A DNA stretch of 64,000 nt, taken from NCBI GenBank assembly GCA_963727245.1, contig CAVSFO010000006.1, forward strand, positions 308,168 to 372,167, in the 5' to 3' direction. Both the position numbers and the translations under genes were made by a program. Source of the DNA: JBKQVT01 sp963727245. GTDB taxonomy: Bacteria > Planctomycetota > Planctomycetia > Pirellulales > Thermoguttaceae. The notes under the pieces are model-generated. The model was given only the letters and a program-made list of their open reading frames with translations, had not been told where the DNA came from and did no database searches. Below, piece by piece: positions 26,284 to 35,666 of the stretch (positions are counted from its first letter, which is position 1; each line of letters begins with the position of its first letter).

Positions 26284-26649
26284 ATGAGTATAGCAAACGG
26301 CCCACAGCCGTCTCCCGCTGAAAGGCCGCGGACTTGCGGCCTGGCGATCGCTTCGTTGGTGCTGAGTTGCATGTCCTTCTTGCTTTGGCCGCTGGGTTTC
26401 CTGCCCGGAATTATTTGCGGCCATCTCGCCAGGCGAGAAATCCGCCGCGATCCTGGTCTGGAGGGCGACGGTCTGGCCTTGGCCGGCCTGATTATCGGCT
26501 ACGTCTTCGCGGCGCTGTTTGTGTTTCTCTTTGCGGCGTCCATGTTACTATGGCTCGCGAGAAGCCGACCACACTCCGTCCCGCCCCCCGTCCGCGTCTA
26601 CGTACCGAACTCGGCGGGCTCGCTGTTCCTGCCGAACCTGCCGCAATGA
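26284..26649 (+). CDS. Small DUF4190 membrane protein
   Basis: A 121-residue protein with two hydrophobic segments, residues about 18-45 and 62-92, joined by the basic loop GHLARREIRRDPGLEGDGLA. This helix-GHxA-R-I-helix layout is the DUF4190 family, whose function is unknown. GAGGAGG stands 6-7 bases before ATG 26284, so the start is well supported. The C-terminal 30 residues are Pro/Ser-rich. Its TGA overlaps the ATG of the next gene (ATGA), so the two are translated together. Confidence 0.8.
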   Translation: MSIANGPQPSPAERPRTCGLAIASLVLSCMSFLLWPLGFLPGIICGHLARREIRRDPGLEGDGLALAGLIIGYVFAALFVFLFAASMLLWLARSRPHSVPPPVRVYVPNSAGSLFLPNLPQ

Positions 26650-27989
26650 AGCCCCGGCGCCGCACCAGCCCGCCAGTTCCGCCGAATGAGGGCGCCGCGC
26701 CCGTGCCGGACCGCAGCACGGGCAAGATGCCCGTGGCACACGGGGCGCTGCGGCAGCGGCCGCTGGCGCCCGATCCGGCGGCGCCGATCCCGGCCGTCCG
26801 CGTCGGCTTCCGGCCGCGACACCCGGCCATCTATCGCAAGCGGATCGACAAGGTGGAAGGCGCCCGGGCCGGCGACCTGGTGGCGGTCTACGGCCCCGGC
26901 GAGGAGCTGCTCGGCTACGGCCTGTATAATCCCCGCAGCGAGCTGGCCGTCCGCATGTTGTTCCAGGGGGCCGAGCTGCCGGATAATGCCCGCTGGCAGG
27001 AAAGGCTGGAGCAGGCGGTCCGGCTCCGCCGCGACCTGCTGCGGCTGGACGAGGTCTGCGACGCCTATCGGCTGATCCACGCCGAGGCGGACGGCCTGCC
27101 GGGGCTGGTGGTCGATCGCTTCGCCGATACGCTCTCGGCGGAGGTCTACACGCTGGGCATGTATCAGCGGGCCCGGGCGATTCTGGACCGGCTGGCCGCG
27201 CTGTGCGGCACCCGGCACACGTTGGTGCGCCCCAGTCCGCAGTTCCTCAGCCAGGAGGGGCAGGAGCCGCCGGAGATGGCCTCGGACGAGCTGCCCGAGC
27301 AGGTCACCGTGCGCGAGTATGGCACGCGGTTCCGCGTGCGATTTGCCGGGGGGCACAAGACGGGATTCTTCTGCGACCAGCGCGAGAACCGCCGCCGGCT
27401 GGCCGAGTTCTGCGGCGGGCGGACCGTGCTGGACCTCTGCTGCTACACGGGCGGCTTCGCCGTGCAGGCGATGCGGCTGGGCCAGGCGGCCGAGGCCACC
27501 GGCGTCGATCTCGACGAGGAGCCGCTGCGCCTGGCCCGCGAAAACGCCCACCTCAACCAGGTCCGCGTCCGTTTCGTCCAGGCCGACGTCTTCACGTACA
27601 TGCGGGAGATGCTCGCCCAGGGGCGGCAATACGACGTGGTCGTGCTCGATCCGCCCAAGCTGGTCCGCTCCCGCGCGGAACTGGAGGAAGGCACGCGGAA
27701 GCACCTCGACCTGAATCGGCTGGCGATGCGGCTGGTGAAGTCCGGCGGGCTGATGCTCAGTTGTTGTTGTTCGGGCCTGGTGAAGGAGCCCGATTTCCTC
27801 GGCCTGCTTTGTTCGGCCGCCTATCAGGCCGGGCCGCTGCTCTCGCCGGCCGCCGCCGGGGCCTCCGAGCGGCACGGTGCCCGGCCGATGCAGATACTGG
27901 CCCGCAGCGGCGCCGCCGCCGATCACCCCATCGCCTCCAGCGTCCCGGAGAGCGAGTATCTCAAGGCGGTGTGGATGCGGCTGGGATGA
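26646..27989 (+). CDS. RlmI-like 23S rRNA (cytosine-C5) methyltransferase
   Basis: A class I SAM-dependent methyltransferase of the RlmI/RlmK-like family, with an N-terminal PUA-type RNA-binding domain (about residues 50-120), a central EEHEE-like part with DGLPGLVVDRFAD, and the Rossmann methyltransferase domain. Motif I is VLDLCCYTGGFAVQA, motif IV is VVLDPPKLV, and the catalytic-type cysteines lie in LMLSCCCSGLV. The expected target is m5C in 23S rRNA. The first 45 residues are Pro/Arg-rich and include a coded fragment of a GCAAGATGCCCGTGGCAC repeat, so the true start could lie further in (for example ATG 26727). It overlaps the DUF4190 gene by 4 bases. Confidence 0.85.
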   Translation: MKPRRRTSPPVPPNEGAAPVPDRSTGKMPVAHGALRQRPLAPDPAAPIPAVRVGFRPRHPAIYRKRIDKVEGARAGDLVAVYGPGEELLGYGLYNPRSELAVRMLFQGAELPDNARWQERLEQAVRLRRDLLRLDEVCDAYRLIHAEADGLPGLVVDRFADTLSAEVYTLGMYQRARAILDRLAALCGTRHTLVRPSPQFLSQEGQEPPEMASDELPEQVTVREYGTRFRVRFAGGHKTGFFCDQRENRRRLAEFCGGRTVLDLCCYTGGFAVQAMRLGQAAEATGVDLDEEPLRLARENAHLNQVRVRFVQADVFTYMREMLAQGRQYDVVVLDPPKLVRSRAELEEGTRKHLDLNRLAMRLVKSGGLMLSCCCSGLVKEPDFLGLLCSAAYQAGPLLSPAAAGASERHGARPMQILARSGAAADHPIASSVPESEYLKAVWMRLG

Positions 27990-28015
27990 GCAGAAAACCG
28001 GCGATTTTCACGCCC

Positions 28016-28096
28016 CCCAAGCCCACCGGCTGCGACCGGTGGGAACGGCGTCGGCCGCCACTTCAGTTCCCACCGGTCGCAGCCGGTGGGCTTGGG
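28016..28096. terminator. 31-bp perfect inverted repeat between convergent genes
   Basis: CCCAAGCCCACCGGCTGCGA... (28016-28046) and its exact reverse complement (28066-28096), 19 bases apart. It stands between the methyltransferase stop (27989) and the M16 stop (28113) and could end transcription from both sides, although T-runs are absent. A half-copy is at 12587-12617. Confidence 0.6.
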
Positions 28097-28112
28097 AGGC
28101 GGGGGCAGTCCC

Positions 28113-29691
28113 CTACTCGAACACCTTCTCGACCGGGATGATACGGATGTTCTCCCGCTTGATCTTCAAGGGGAAGCGGCTGATCTCCTCGTCCTCCTTC
28201 AAGACTTCCGGCGGCCGGGGCGCGGGATAGGTGATCGGACTGGGCGTGTTGGTGACCAGGGCGTCGGCCAGCGCGGGCGTCCTTGGTGACGATCACAATC
28301 TGGAGATTCTCATATTGCAGGTGCTTGTGAATGGCCGCGTTGACCTCCTCCGGCGTCATGTCGCGCATCCGCTGCCGATAGATGTCGAGGTGGCTGCCCT
28401 TGATGCCGTAGAACTTGTCGTCCAGGGCGTAGCCCAGCCGGTCCAGCGTCGTGGGCGCGTAGTGCAGCACGTATTTGCTCAGCGCGTTGCTGGTCGTGGC
28501 AACCTTTTTTGCGTCCAGGCCGCCGTCTACCAGCATTTTCAGCTCGCGCATCGCCTCGCGGAGGACGAAATGGCGGACCTCGTGCGGCACGGCGCGGAGC
28601 CAGATCTCGAAGATCTGCTGCCGCCGGCCGTCGTTGGGCTGGGGAAATTGCAGGCTGTCGCCGTTGGCGAAGTGTTCGATATAGGAATAATCGCCGTAGT
28701 TCAGGCCCCGCAACTCGCGGATCACCTGGTACAGGTGGCTGCCGGGATGGCGGTGCTCGCCGAGCCAGGAATTGGCCACCGCCAGCGGATAGAAGTCCGC
28801 CTGGCCGCGGAGCACGTCGATGGGGGCGCCGATGCTGATGGCCGTGGCCGGGGCGTCCTTCTCGACAATCGTCACTTGCAGGCCGTGAATCGGCTTCGGC
28901 TGCGGCTTCGGTGGCGGCAGCCCAATCGGCGGTGGTGGCGGCGGCCGCGGCCCTGGCTCAGCGCGGTAGCCGCCATTGCCGAACAAAATAACCACCCCCC
29001 ACGGCAGCGCGGCCAGATCTTCGCACAGCCTGTTTAACGTGGCGTGATCATAGCCGCCGCCAAGGCCCACGACCAGCCTATCCCGGGTAAAGAGGCCCTG
29101 GTAGAACTTGCGGACGTCGTCCAGCGTGATGCTCTTAACGCTCTTGACGTGTCCGGCGGGAATGTGCCCGTAGGGTGTGCCGGCGAAGATCGCTTCATAC
29201 AAGACCGACTTGCCCAACTCCTCGTCGCTGGAATAGCGCAGTCCGTTTTCCAGGTAGTCGATCGTCTGGCTCTTGATGCGATCGAGGTCTTCCTGCTTGA
29301 AGGCGGGCGAGAGGACCGCCTGGATAAAGAGCGGATAGTATTCGGCCAGGTTGTCCTTGTGAATGCGCCCGGAAATGACGGTCATCTCGACCGAGGTCGA
29401 GGCCGAATAGCCGCCGGCCAGGGGAAACAGGCGGTCGAGGATCGCCTCGTAGCGGTTCTGCTTCGTCGAGGCCTCGGTGAGCATAGCGGCCGTGATGGCG
29501 GCCAGCCCCTCTTTGCCGGGCGGATCCTCCTGCGAGCCGATTTTGAACCAGAGGCGGAAGGAAATCGTCGGATCGCTCGGCACCGGCAGCAGCACGCATT
29601 GCGACTGCGGTATCGGCTTCGGCACGACCGCGATTGCCGCGTTTGCGGGCCCAAGCGCCAGACAGGCCAAGATCAGGGCTGCGCATTTCAT
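28113..29691 (-). CDS. Exported M16 peptidase-like protein lacking the zinc motif (one frame break)
   Basis: The second gene of an M16 pair. A signal peptide (MKCAALILACLALGPANA) opens it, followed by the two M16 folds (about 35-220 and 260-460). The place of the zinc motif HxxEH reads KEGLAAI, so this subunit cannot bind the catalytic zinc. In M16B heterodimers such a partner (like alpha-MPP) helps bind substrate. A Pro-rich insert (GPRPPPPPPIG) separates the halves. Near 28280 one extra C shifts the frame. With it removed the protein continues as ALADALVTNTPSPITYP and ends in IIPVEKVFE at the TAG 28113-28115. Its start overlaps the stop of the active M16 gene (ATGA, 29688-29691). Confidence 0.82.
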
Positions 29692-31028
29692 TGTTGGGCT
29701 CCTTTCAAGACGGCGACGGTCCGCCGCTTCGGATCGAGAAACACCTCCGCCGCCCGCTGCACGTCCTGGGGCGTCACCTTGTCGGCCGCCGCGTAGAAAC
29801 GGTCCAACCCCTCGATGCCGCCGGTCAGGCCCACGTAGGGCGCCACCGCGACGGCCACCGCCAGCGGCGAGTCCATCGACATCAGCAGGCTGTATTTTTG
29901 GTGCCGTATCACCCGGGCGAGCCGCTGGGCGTCGACCGGCGTTGTCTGGAACTCGTGGATCGTCCGCTCCAATTCGGCGCGGACCGGCTCGATGTCTTCG
30001 GGCCGCTTGATGATGGCCGTCACTTCCAACAGCGAGGGGTCGCGGCTCAGCGGCACGTCGCCCGCGAGCATTTCCACCTTCTGCTGGTCGAGGACCAATT
30101 TCTTATACAATTGGCTGGTCTCGCCGAAGGCCAGTTCCATCAAGAGCCCCGAGGCGACGTACTCGCGGTCGTCGGGATCGAAGGCCCCGCAGTGGTAGGC
30201 CAGGTCGAGGATGGGCAGCGTCTTGCCCGGATAGGTGACTTCCACGTGGCGCTCGGCCGTCTGCGGCGGCTCGGGCGGAATCTTCGCCGGCTTGTAGCCT
30301 TGCTGCCAGCCGCCGTAATACTCATTGACCAGCGCCATCACCGCCGCCGGCTCGATGTCACCGACCACCAGCAGCACGACGTTCTCCGGGCGATAGAAGC
30401 GACGGTGGAAATTGACGCTGTACTCGTAGGCCTTGGGCATGGCCCGGACGTCGGCCTCGAAGCCCATGGTCGTGTGCTTGTAGGTGTGCACGTCGAAGGC
30501 CGTGTCGTGGAGCCGCTCGTCCAGGAGAAACTGCGGCGCCGTCTCGTCCTTGCGAAATTCGCCGTAGACCGCCCCCGCCTCGGTCTGGAAGCCTTCGAGG
30601 CTGTAGTGAAGGAATTGGAAGCGGTCGCTTTCGAGTTCCATCACCTGCCGCAGGTCCTCCTTGGCGAAGGTCAAGTGGAAGCAGGTCATGTCGTTTTCGG
30701 TGAAGGCGTTGGCGTCGGCCCCCATGGCGGTGACCAGGCGGTCGTACTCGCCTTCAGGATGCTTCTTCGTGCCGCGGAACATCATGTGCTCGAAAAAGTG
30801 GGCGTAGCCCGACTTGCCGGGCTCGATCTCATCGCGGCTGCCGGTTCGCACGATCGACCAATAGCTGATCAGTCCGCTGCCGGGCATGGGCACGAGAATC
30901 ACCCGCAGCCCGTTGGGCAAGGTTTCCCGTTGATGGTGATAGGGGAAGATCGTCTTGGCCGGGGCCGTGGCGGCCGCAACCGGGGCGGCCAGGACCGCCA
31001 AGCAAAGCGAGAGGAAGGCGACTCGCAT
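29688..31028 (-). CDS. Exported M16 zinc peptidase, active subunit
   Basis: A 446-residue pitrilysin-family (M16B) metallopeptidase. ATG 31028 begins the signal peptide MRVAFLSLCLAVLAAPVAAA; an upstream ATG (31109) adds only Pro-rich text. The inverted zinc motif HFFEH is present in SGYAHFFEHMMFRGTKKHP, with the third ligand Glu expected in EAGAVYGEFRKDE. The C-terminal half is the inactive fold typical of the family. It should degrade or process peptides in the periplasm as a heterodimer with the zinc-less partner encoded right after it (4-base overlap). The substrate is unknown. Confidence 0.88.
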   Translation of the reverse strand: MRVAFLSLCLAVLAAPVAAATAPAKTIFPYHHQRETLPNGLRVILVPMPGSGLISYWSIVRTGSRDEIEPGKSGYAHFFEHMMFRGTKKHPEGEYDRLVTAMGADANAFTENDMTCFHLTFAKEDLRQVMELESDRFQFLHYSLEGFQTEAGAVYGEFRKDETAPQFLLDERLHDTAFDVHTYKHTTMGFEADVRAMPKAYEYSVNFHRRFYRPENVVLLVVGDIEPAAVMALVNEYYGGWQQGYKPAKIPPEPPQTAERHVEVTYPGKTLPILDLAYHCGAFDPDDREYVASGLLMELAFGETSQLYKKLVLDQQKVEMLAGDVPLSRDPSLLEVTAIIKRPEDIEPVRAELERTIHEFQTTPVDAQRLARVIRHQKYSLLMSMDSPLAVAVAVAPYVGLTGGIEGLDRFYAAADKVTPQDVQRAAEVFLDPKRRTVAVLKGAQQ

Positions 31029-31083
31029 AGTAGAGTCCGGGGTTTGGGGGTTCAGCCGCGCTGGCGGCGGGGTATGGTGAATG

Positions 31084-31953
31084 CTACTCTCCGCAGGGCG
31101 GCCTGTCAAACGGGGCAGCTTCCCCAGCCTGCCTCCAGGCCGCGGCGTCCTCGCCGTCCAGCCGCAGGGTGAGACACTTCGCGCTGCCGCCGGCGCGGAC
31201 GAACTCGTCTAGCGGCGTCTCCCGGACCGCAAAGCCCTCGGCCGCCAGCCGCCGCTGCAACTCCGGGCAACCGGTGTTGGTAATCACCGTCCGATCCAGC
31301 ACCACGGCGTTGCAGGCGAAGTGCCAGGCCTCCGCGTCGCTGACGGCGATCAGCCGCGGGATCGATTCCGCCAGCGCCTTGCGGCCGTAATCGTCCAAGG
31401 CCGGGGGATAATAGATCGCCATGCCGGCGGCCAGCGGGCAGAAACACGTGTCGAGGTGATAGTAGCGGGGATCGACCAGCTCCAGGGAAATGACGCGGCA
31501 GCCCAGCAGTTGGCCGATCTCCCGCAGGGCGGCCGCGTCGCTGCGGATGCGGTAGCCGGCAAAGAGCGTGTCGCCGCAGAAGAGGGCGTCGCCCGCCCCC
31601 TCGAAAAACGCCGGCCCGTCAAGTCGCCGCACCTGGAAGCCGTGCTCCGCGAGCCATCGCCCATAGTGCTCCTCTTCGCCCTGCCGCTGTGGAAAGCGGA
31701 AGCGGGAGAGGATGGCCGCCCGGCCGTGGATCAGCGCCGCATTGGCGGTGAAGACGAGGTCCGGCAGCCCGGCCACCGGCGGCAGGCAGCAGACCGCGGC
31801 GCCGGACTGTTCGAGCAGCCGCCGCAGGTCCTGCCACTGCTTCACGGCCAGCCCGTGGTCGCAGGGCTGCCGGCGGTCCATCCAGGGATTGATCTCATAT
31901 TCGATGCCGTAGTAGTCCGGCGGACACATGAGCACCTGCGGGGCGTCGCTCAC
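31084..31953 (-). CDS. Arginine dihydrolase-like guanidino-modifying enzyme
   Basis: A 289-residue enzyme of the amidinotransferase/DDAH fold. Catalytic His166 (YYHLDTCFCPL) and Cys260 (GGSAKCLTLRL) are in place. Position 71 is Asn (LVFTANAAL). As I recall, an Asn at this point marks the cyanobacterial arginine dihydrolases ArgZ/AgrE, which turn arginine into ornithine, CO2 and two NH3, while DDAH has other residues. The gene lies 3 bases after a LOR/SDH gene, the same two domains that are fused in cyanobacterial AgrE. This context favours arginine dihydrolase over dimethylargininase. Both lie on the minus strand, upstream of the M16 pair. Confidence 0.75.
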   Translation of the reverse strand: MSDAPQVLMCPPDYYGIEYEINPWMDRRQPCDHGLAVKQWQDLRRLLEQSGAAVCCLPPVAGLPDLVFTANAALIHGRAAILSRFRFPQRQGEEEHYGRWLAEHGFQVRRLDGPAFFEGAGDALFCGDTLFAGYRIRSDAAALREIGQLLGCRVISLELVDPRYYHLDTCFCPLAAGMAIYYPPALDDYGRKALAESIPRLIAVSDAEAWHFACNAVVLDRTVITNTGCPELQRRLAAEGFAVRETPLDEFVRAGGSAKCLTLRLDGEDAAAWRQAGEAAPFDRPPCGE

Positions 31954-31956
31954 GGC

Positions 31957-33243
31957 TCAAACTCCCGGGGACGCCTTGGCCGCCGCTTCCAGCGCCACCA
32001 GGTCGTCGACCAGCACCCGCATGAACGGCTCCACGTCGGTCACCAGGCCGACGGTCTGGAAGGAGCCGCGATCGGTAAGCTTGATGACGGTCGAGGGGTT
32101 GATGTCGGCGCAGACGACCTTGACCCAGGAGGGCAAGAGGTTTCCCACGGCGATGGAATGGAGCGTGGTGGCGATCATGAGACAGAAGGTGACGCCGCGG
32201 ATCTTCTCGCGCATTTGTTTCTGCGCGACCAGCACGTCGGTAATGACGTCCGGCAGCGGCCCGTCGTCGCGGATGCTGCCGGCCAGCAGGTAATCGACGC
32301 CGCAGCGGACGCACTCGAACATGACGCCGGAGGTGAGGATGCCGCTCTGGACGGCCGGGCGGATGCCGCCGGCGCGGCGGATGCGGTTGATGGCGCGGAG
32401 GTGGTGCTCGTGGCCGGCCTCGGCCAGGCCCTCGCGGTCGAGATAGACGCCCAGGCTGGTGCCGAACATGGACTGCTCGATGTCGTGGGTCGCCAGGGCG
32501 TTGCCGGCGAAGAGGACGTCGATGTAGCCCATGCGGATCAAGCGCTCGAGAAACTCGCCGCTGCCGGTGTGGATGATCGCCGGCCCGCCCACCAGCAGCG
32601 TCTTTCCCCCGGCGGCGCGGTGCTGGGCCAGGTCGCGGGCGATCTCGCGGATGGCAAGCCCCTTGGGCTTCTCCGACGACACGCCGCTGTCCATGAAGGC
32701 GAACGGCTGCGCGTCGCGTGAGCGCTGTTCCGGAAACACCCGCACCCCCGCGTGCCCCAGCACGATCGGATCGCCGCACCGGCACTCGTTCATCGGCAGG
32801 CAGCGGGCGCTGCGAGCGGCCAGGTCGACGAGGATGCCGCAGTCCATCTCCTGGTCCTGCACGGGGACCCATTTCCCCTCCAACCGCACCTCGGTCCGCT
32901 GGTTCGTGGTGCTGTAGAAGCCCTCGGGAAAGGCCCCTTCGATGTCGGCCACCGCCAGCCGGCAGTCCTGGTTGGTGACCGGCACCGCCCCGTGATCGGC
33001 GATCTGCGCCAGGATCCGCTCCAGCGTGGCCCGGTCGTCGGCGCGGACCTCCAGCAAGGCATGGCTGGGATCGTGACGTGACTGGCCGATCGTGATGCGC
33101 TGGATGCGAAAGGTGCCGCCGTTGTTGAGGATGCAGTCAAGGATCTTCGGCAGCATGAGGCTGTCGATGATGTGTCCCTGGACCTCGACCTCTTCGCACG
33201 CCACGGCGGTGCCATTCTGGGCGTGCAGCATGACGGGATTCAT
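31957..33243 (-). CDS. LOR/SDH-domain ornithine cyclodeaminase-like protein (TIGR00300 family)
   Basis: A 428-residue protein of the LOR/SDH bifunctional-domain family. N-terminal part, about 1-110: EVEVQGHIIDSLMLPKILD and TFRIQRITIGQSRHDPSHA. The C-terminal part is NAD-binding, with GKTLLVGGPAIIHTGSG, YIDVLFAGNALATHDIEQ and AVQSGILTSGVMFECVR. Archaeal members and the C-terminal half of cyanobacterial AgrE turn ornithine into proline plus ammonia without net redox change. Placed directly before the arginine dihydrolase-like gene, the pair would convert arginine to proline and release nitrogen. I start at ATG 33243 (MNPVMLHAQNG) with GGAG upstream; the longer frame adds basic, unconserved residues. 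Confidence 0.82.
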   Translation of the reverse strand: MNPVMLHAQNGTAVACEEVEVQGHIIDSLMLPKILDCILNNGGTFRIQRITIGQSRHDPSHALLEVRADDRATLERILAQIADHGAVPVTNQDCRLAVADIEGAFPEGFYSTTNQRTEVRLEGKWVPVQDQEMDCGILVDLAARSARCLPMNECRCGDPIVLGHAGVRVFPEQRSRDAQPFAFMDSGVSSEKPKGLAIREIARDLAQHRAAGGKTLLVGGPAIIHTGSGEFLERLIRMGYIDVLFAGNALATHDIEQSMFGTSLGVYLDREGLAEAGHEHHLRAINRIRRAGGIRPAVQSGILTSGVMFECVRCGVDYLLAGSIRDDGPLPDVITDVLVAQKQMREKIRGVTFCLMIATTLHSIAVGNLLPSWVKVVCADINPSTVIKLTDRGSFQTVGLVTDVEPFMRVLVDDLVALEAAAKASPGV

Positions 33244-34049
33244 GGGATTGGCTCCGGCTTTGGCAAGGCGGCGGACCGCCCGGGTCGCCGCAAAAACGGA
33301 CCCCGGCCCCGCCACCCAGGGAATTGTACCACCGGGGTGTCGGCCGGGCTGTCCACCCGCCGGCGGATTTCATCCCCGCGCGGCCGGCCGGGCGATTTCC
33401 CCGCGGGCAACGTAAGGACAATGGAAGCAATGGGTTAGGCACGCGACTGCGGCTGGCACTTGGCAGCGTCAAGGCGAGAAATCTCTCACGCAAAGTCACT
33501 AAGTCGCAAAGCCGCAAAGGGAGAAAGAGGTGATCGGTGAATCGACCGCGCGTCGAGGCAATCGGACCTTCCCCCCTTCTTTCCCGTCCCTTTGCGCCTT
33601 GGCGGCTCGGCGCCTTTGCGCGGGACGTTCCGCGCCAAACCCCTAGTTGCCATTGGTTGCCCGCCAGAGCGGCGGTGGATTTCGGAGCCGGCACGATGGA
33701 CCGGGGGTCCGGTTTTCCAGCTTGAGCGAGCCCGTCGCCGCGGCCCCTGCAAAGAGCGATAGAAAGAACAATAGTATGTACTCCGGTTGCTAGCCTGGCA
33801 CTTGGCAGCGGCGCCGGTAAGAAAGCGCGCAGTGAATTGTTCCGATATACACCTCTATGTAGGACAGCAGTTCCCCACGTCATCGCGGGTATTGACCGAC
33901 GTGCCGTAAAATCAAGGCCGAAACCCAGGCCAGGATCGCCGTCCGGCCGCCGCAAAAGTGGTGATTTGACTCCGCGCTGACGCCTGAATACACTTCTACA
34001 CCGCGCTAAAAGCTCTACACCGCGTTAGAGAGCCGTTTTAGGAGTGCCC
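33244..34049. other. 800-bp gene-free region before the exopolysaccharide operon
   Basis: No supported gene. It contains CGCAAAGCCGCAAAGG (33510-33523) facing CCTTTGCGCCTTGG (33589-33602) text, two copies of CTGGCACTTGGCAGCG (33453-33468 and 33795-33810), and the operon promoter at its right end. A TACAAT box on the minus strand (33328-33323) may serve the LOR/SDH gene but lacks a -35 box. Confidence 0.5.
33966..34024 (+). promoter_or_regulatory. Promoter and direct-repeat operator of the exopolysaccharide operon
   Basis: TTGACT (33966-33971), 17 bases, TACACT (33989-33994). These boxes and this spacing are the same as at the toxin-antitoxin promoter. TCTACACCGCG occurs at 33995-34005 and again at 34014-34024, exactly 19 bases apart (about two helix turns), straddling the predicted start near 34001. 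A regulator bound there would block transcription. Confidence 0.55.
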
Positions 34050-35662
34050 ATGCCAGAGCCTACGATGTGGCCAAGTCTCACGTTTTCGGATGTCTACCGG
34101 CGCTGGTGACTCAAAGGAGGAAAGCCGCGATTTGCTTCCTGGCCGTTACGGCCACGGTGGCCATCGTGACGCTCTTGTGGCCGAAGAGTTACCGGTCGGA
34201 GGGCAAACTGCTGGTGCGGCTGGGCCGGGAAAACGCCACGCTCGATGCGACGGTGACGATGGGGCCGGACTCTGTGGTCGCCGTGCCGCTGTCGCGCGAG
34301 GCCGAAATCAATTCCCACGTGGAAATCCTGCAAAGCCGGACGCTGCTGGAGCAGGTGGTCGACAAAATCGGCCCGGCGGCCGTGCTCCATCCGGGCCAGG
34401 CGCCGCGCCGGCCGGCGCCGCCTCCGGCGGCAAGTCGGCGTCTCGCGCCGGTGCGATGGGCATGATCGGCGACGCTTTGGCCGCGGTGATAAGCTGGCCG
34501 CAGCGATGGATCGGCGGCGCAGCGCGTAAGTGATCGCGACCGGGCCGTGGCCGTGCTGGCCGACGGGCTGCACGTCGCCGTGCCGAAGAAATCGGACGTG
34601 GTCCAAGTGGTCTACGAGGGCCGCACGCCGGAACTGGCGCACGCCGTGGTGGCGCAATTGCTGAGCTCCTACATCGATGAGCATGCGCGGCTCAACCGCC
34701 CCCAGGGGTCGCTGCGGTTCTTTACCGAGCAGGCGGGGCGGCTGGCCCGCGAGTTGGCCGGGAAAGAAGCGGCATTGCGCGACCTGAAGACGGCCACCGG
34801 GCTGGCCTCGCCGGAACAGCAGTTGCAGGCGCTGGTGACCCGCGCCGCCCGGCTGCAAGACGAGTTGATGCAGGACGAGGCGGCCCAGGCGGTCTCCGAG
34901 ACGCGGGTGCAAAGCCTCCGCCGGCAAGTGGCGGATCTGCCCCAGACGCGCGTGCTGGCCCAGACCGACGGATTCGGCAACGACGGCACCGACCGCATGC
35001 GCGAGCAATTGTACGCGCTGCAATTGAAGCGCGAGGAAGCCCGCAGCAACTACACCGCCGCCCATCCGAAGATGCAGCAATTGCAAGAGCAGATCGCCGA
35101 GGCGGAGCGGATCGTCGACCGCCAGCCGCCGACGCGGACGCAGCTCACCACCGGGGCCAGCCGCTTTTACGACGATGTGCGGGCGGCACTGCTGGTCGAG
35201 GAGCCGCTGCTGGCGTCGTTGCAGGCCAAGACGGGCGTGCTGCGCGGGCAAGTGGCCGAAGTCCGCGGCCAGTTGAAGACCTTCAACGGCGACCAAATGC
35301 GGATCGCCGCGCTGCTGCGCGACGTGGAGCTGCGGCAGGCCGATTACCGCAAGTACGCGGCCAATGTCGAGCAGGCCCGCATCGACCAGGCCCTGGAAAC
35401 CGAGCGCATGTCGAACCTCAGCATCGTGCAGCCGGCCAGTTACGAGCCGCGCTTCGTGCGGCCGCAAACGGCCATGAACCTGGCGTTGGGGCTGCTGCTG
35501 GGCCTGACGGGCGGCGTGGGCGTGGCGGTGGTCGCCGACGGCCGCGACCGCCGGCTCCGCACGGGCGAGGACGTCGAAAGGAAACTCGGCCTGACCGCGT
35601 TGGGGACGATCCCCCAACTGCACACCCGGCACCTGGCGCTCCAAGCGGGGAGGAGGAAATAG
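34050..35662 (+). CDS. Wzz/GumC-type polysaccharide chain-length protein (several frame breaks)
   Basis: The first gene of the polysaccharide operon. Wzz/GumC proteins span the inner membrane twice and set polymer length or link it to export. AGGAG precedes ATG 34050. The start MPEPTMWPSLTFSDVYRRW lies in one frame, the first membrane helix and SYRSEGKLLVRLGRENATLD in the next (from 34067), and the long coiled-coil region plus second helix (MNLALGLLLGLTGGVGVAVV, about 35475-35535) in the third piece (from 34547). Shifts are near 34110, 34410-34440 and 34515-34530. The missing text reads sensibly in the other frames, so one gene of about 535 residues is meant. The C-terminal end (ERKLGLTALGTIPQL) is the usual lead-in to a CpsD partner, which follows 4 bases later. 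Confidence 0.82.
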
Positions 35663-35666
35663 CTCC

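Noticed and set aside
33453..33810. Two copies of CTGGCACTTGGCAGCG as sigma-54 promoters
   Set aside because: TGGCAC is present but the second half does not match TTGCA at the required spacing; a plain repeat is more likely.
33137..33955. 272-codon minus-strand frame upstream of the LOR/SDH gene
   Set aside because: It is made of repeat text and overlaps the LOR/SDH start; no family features.
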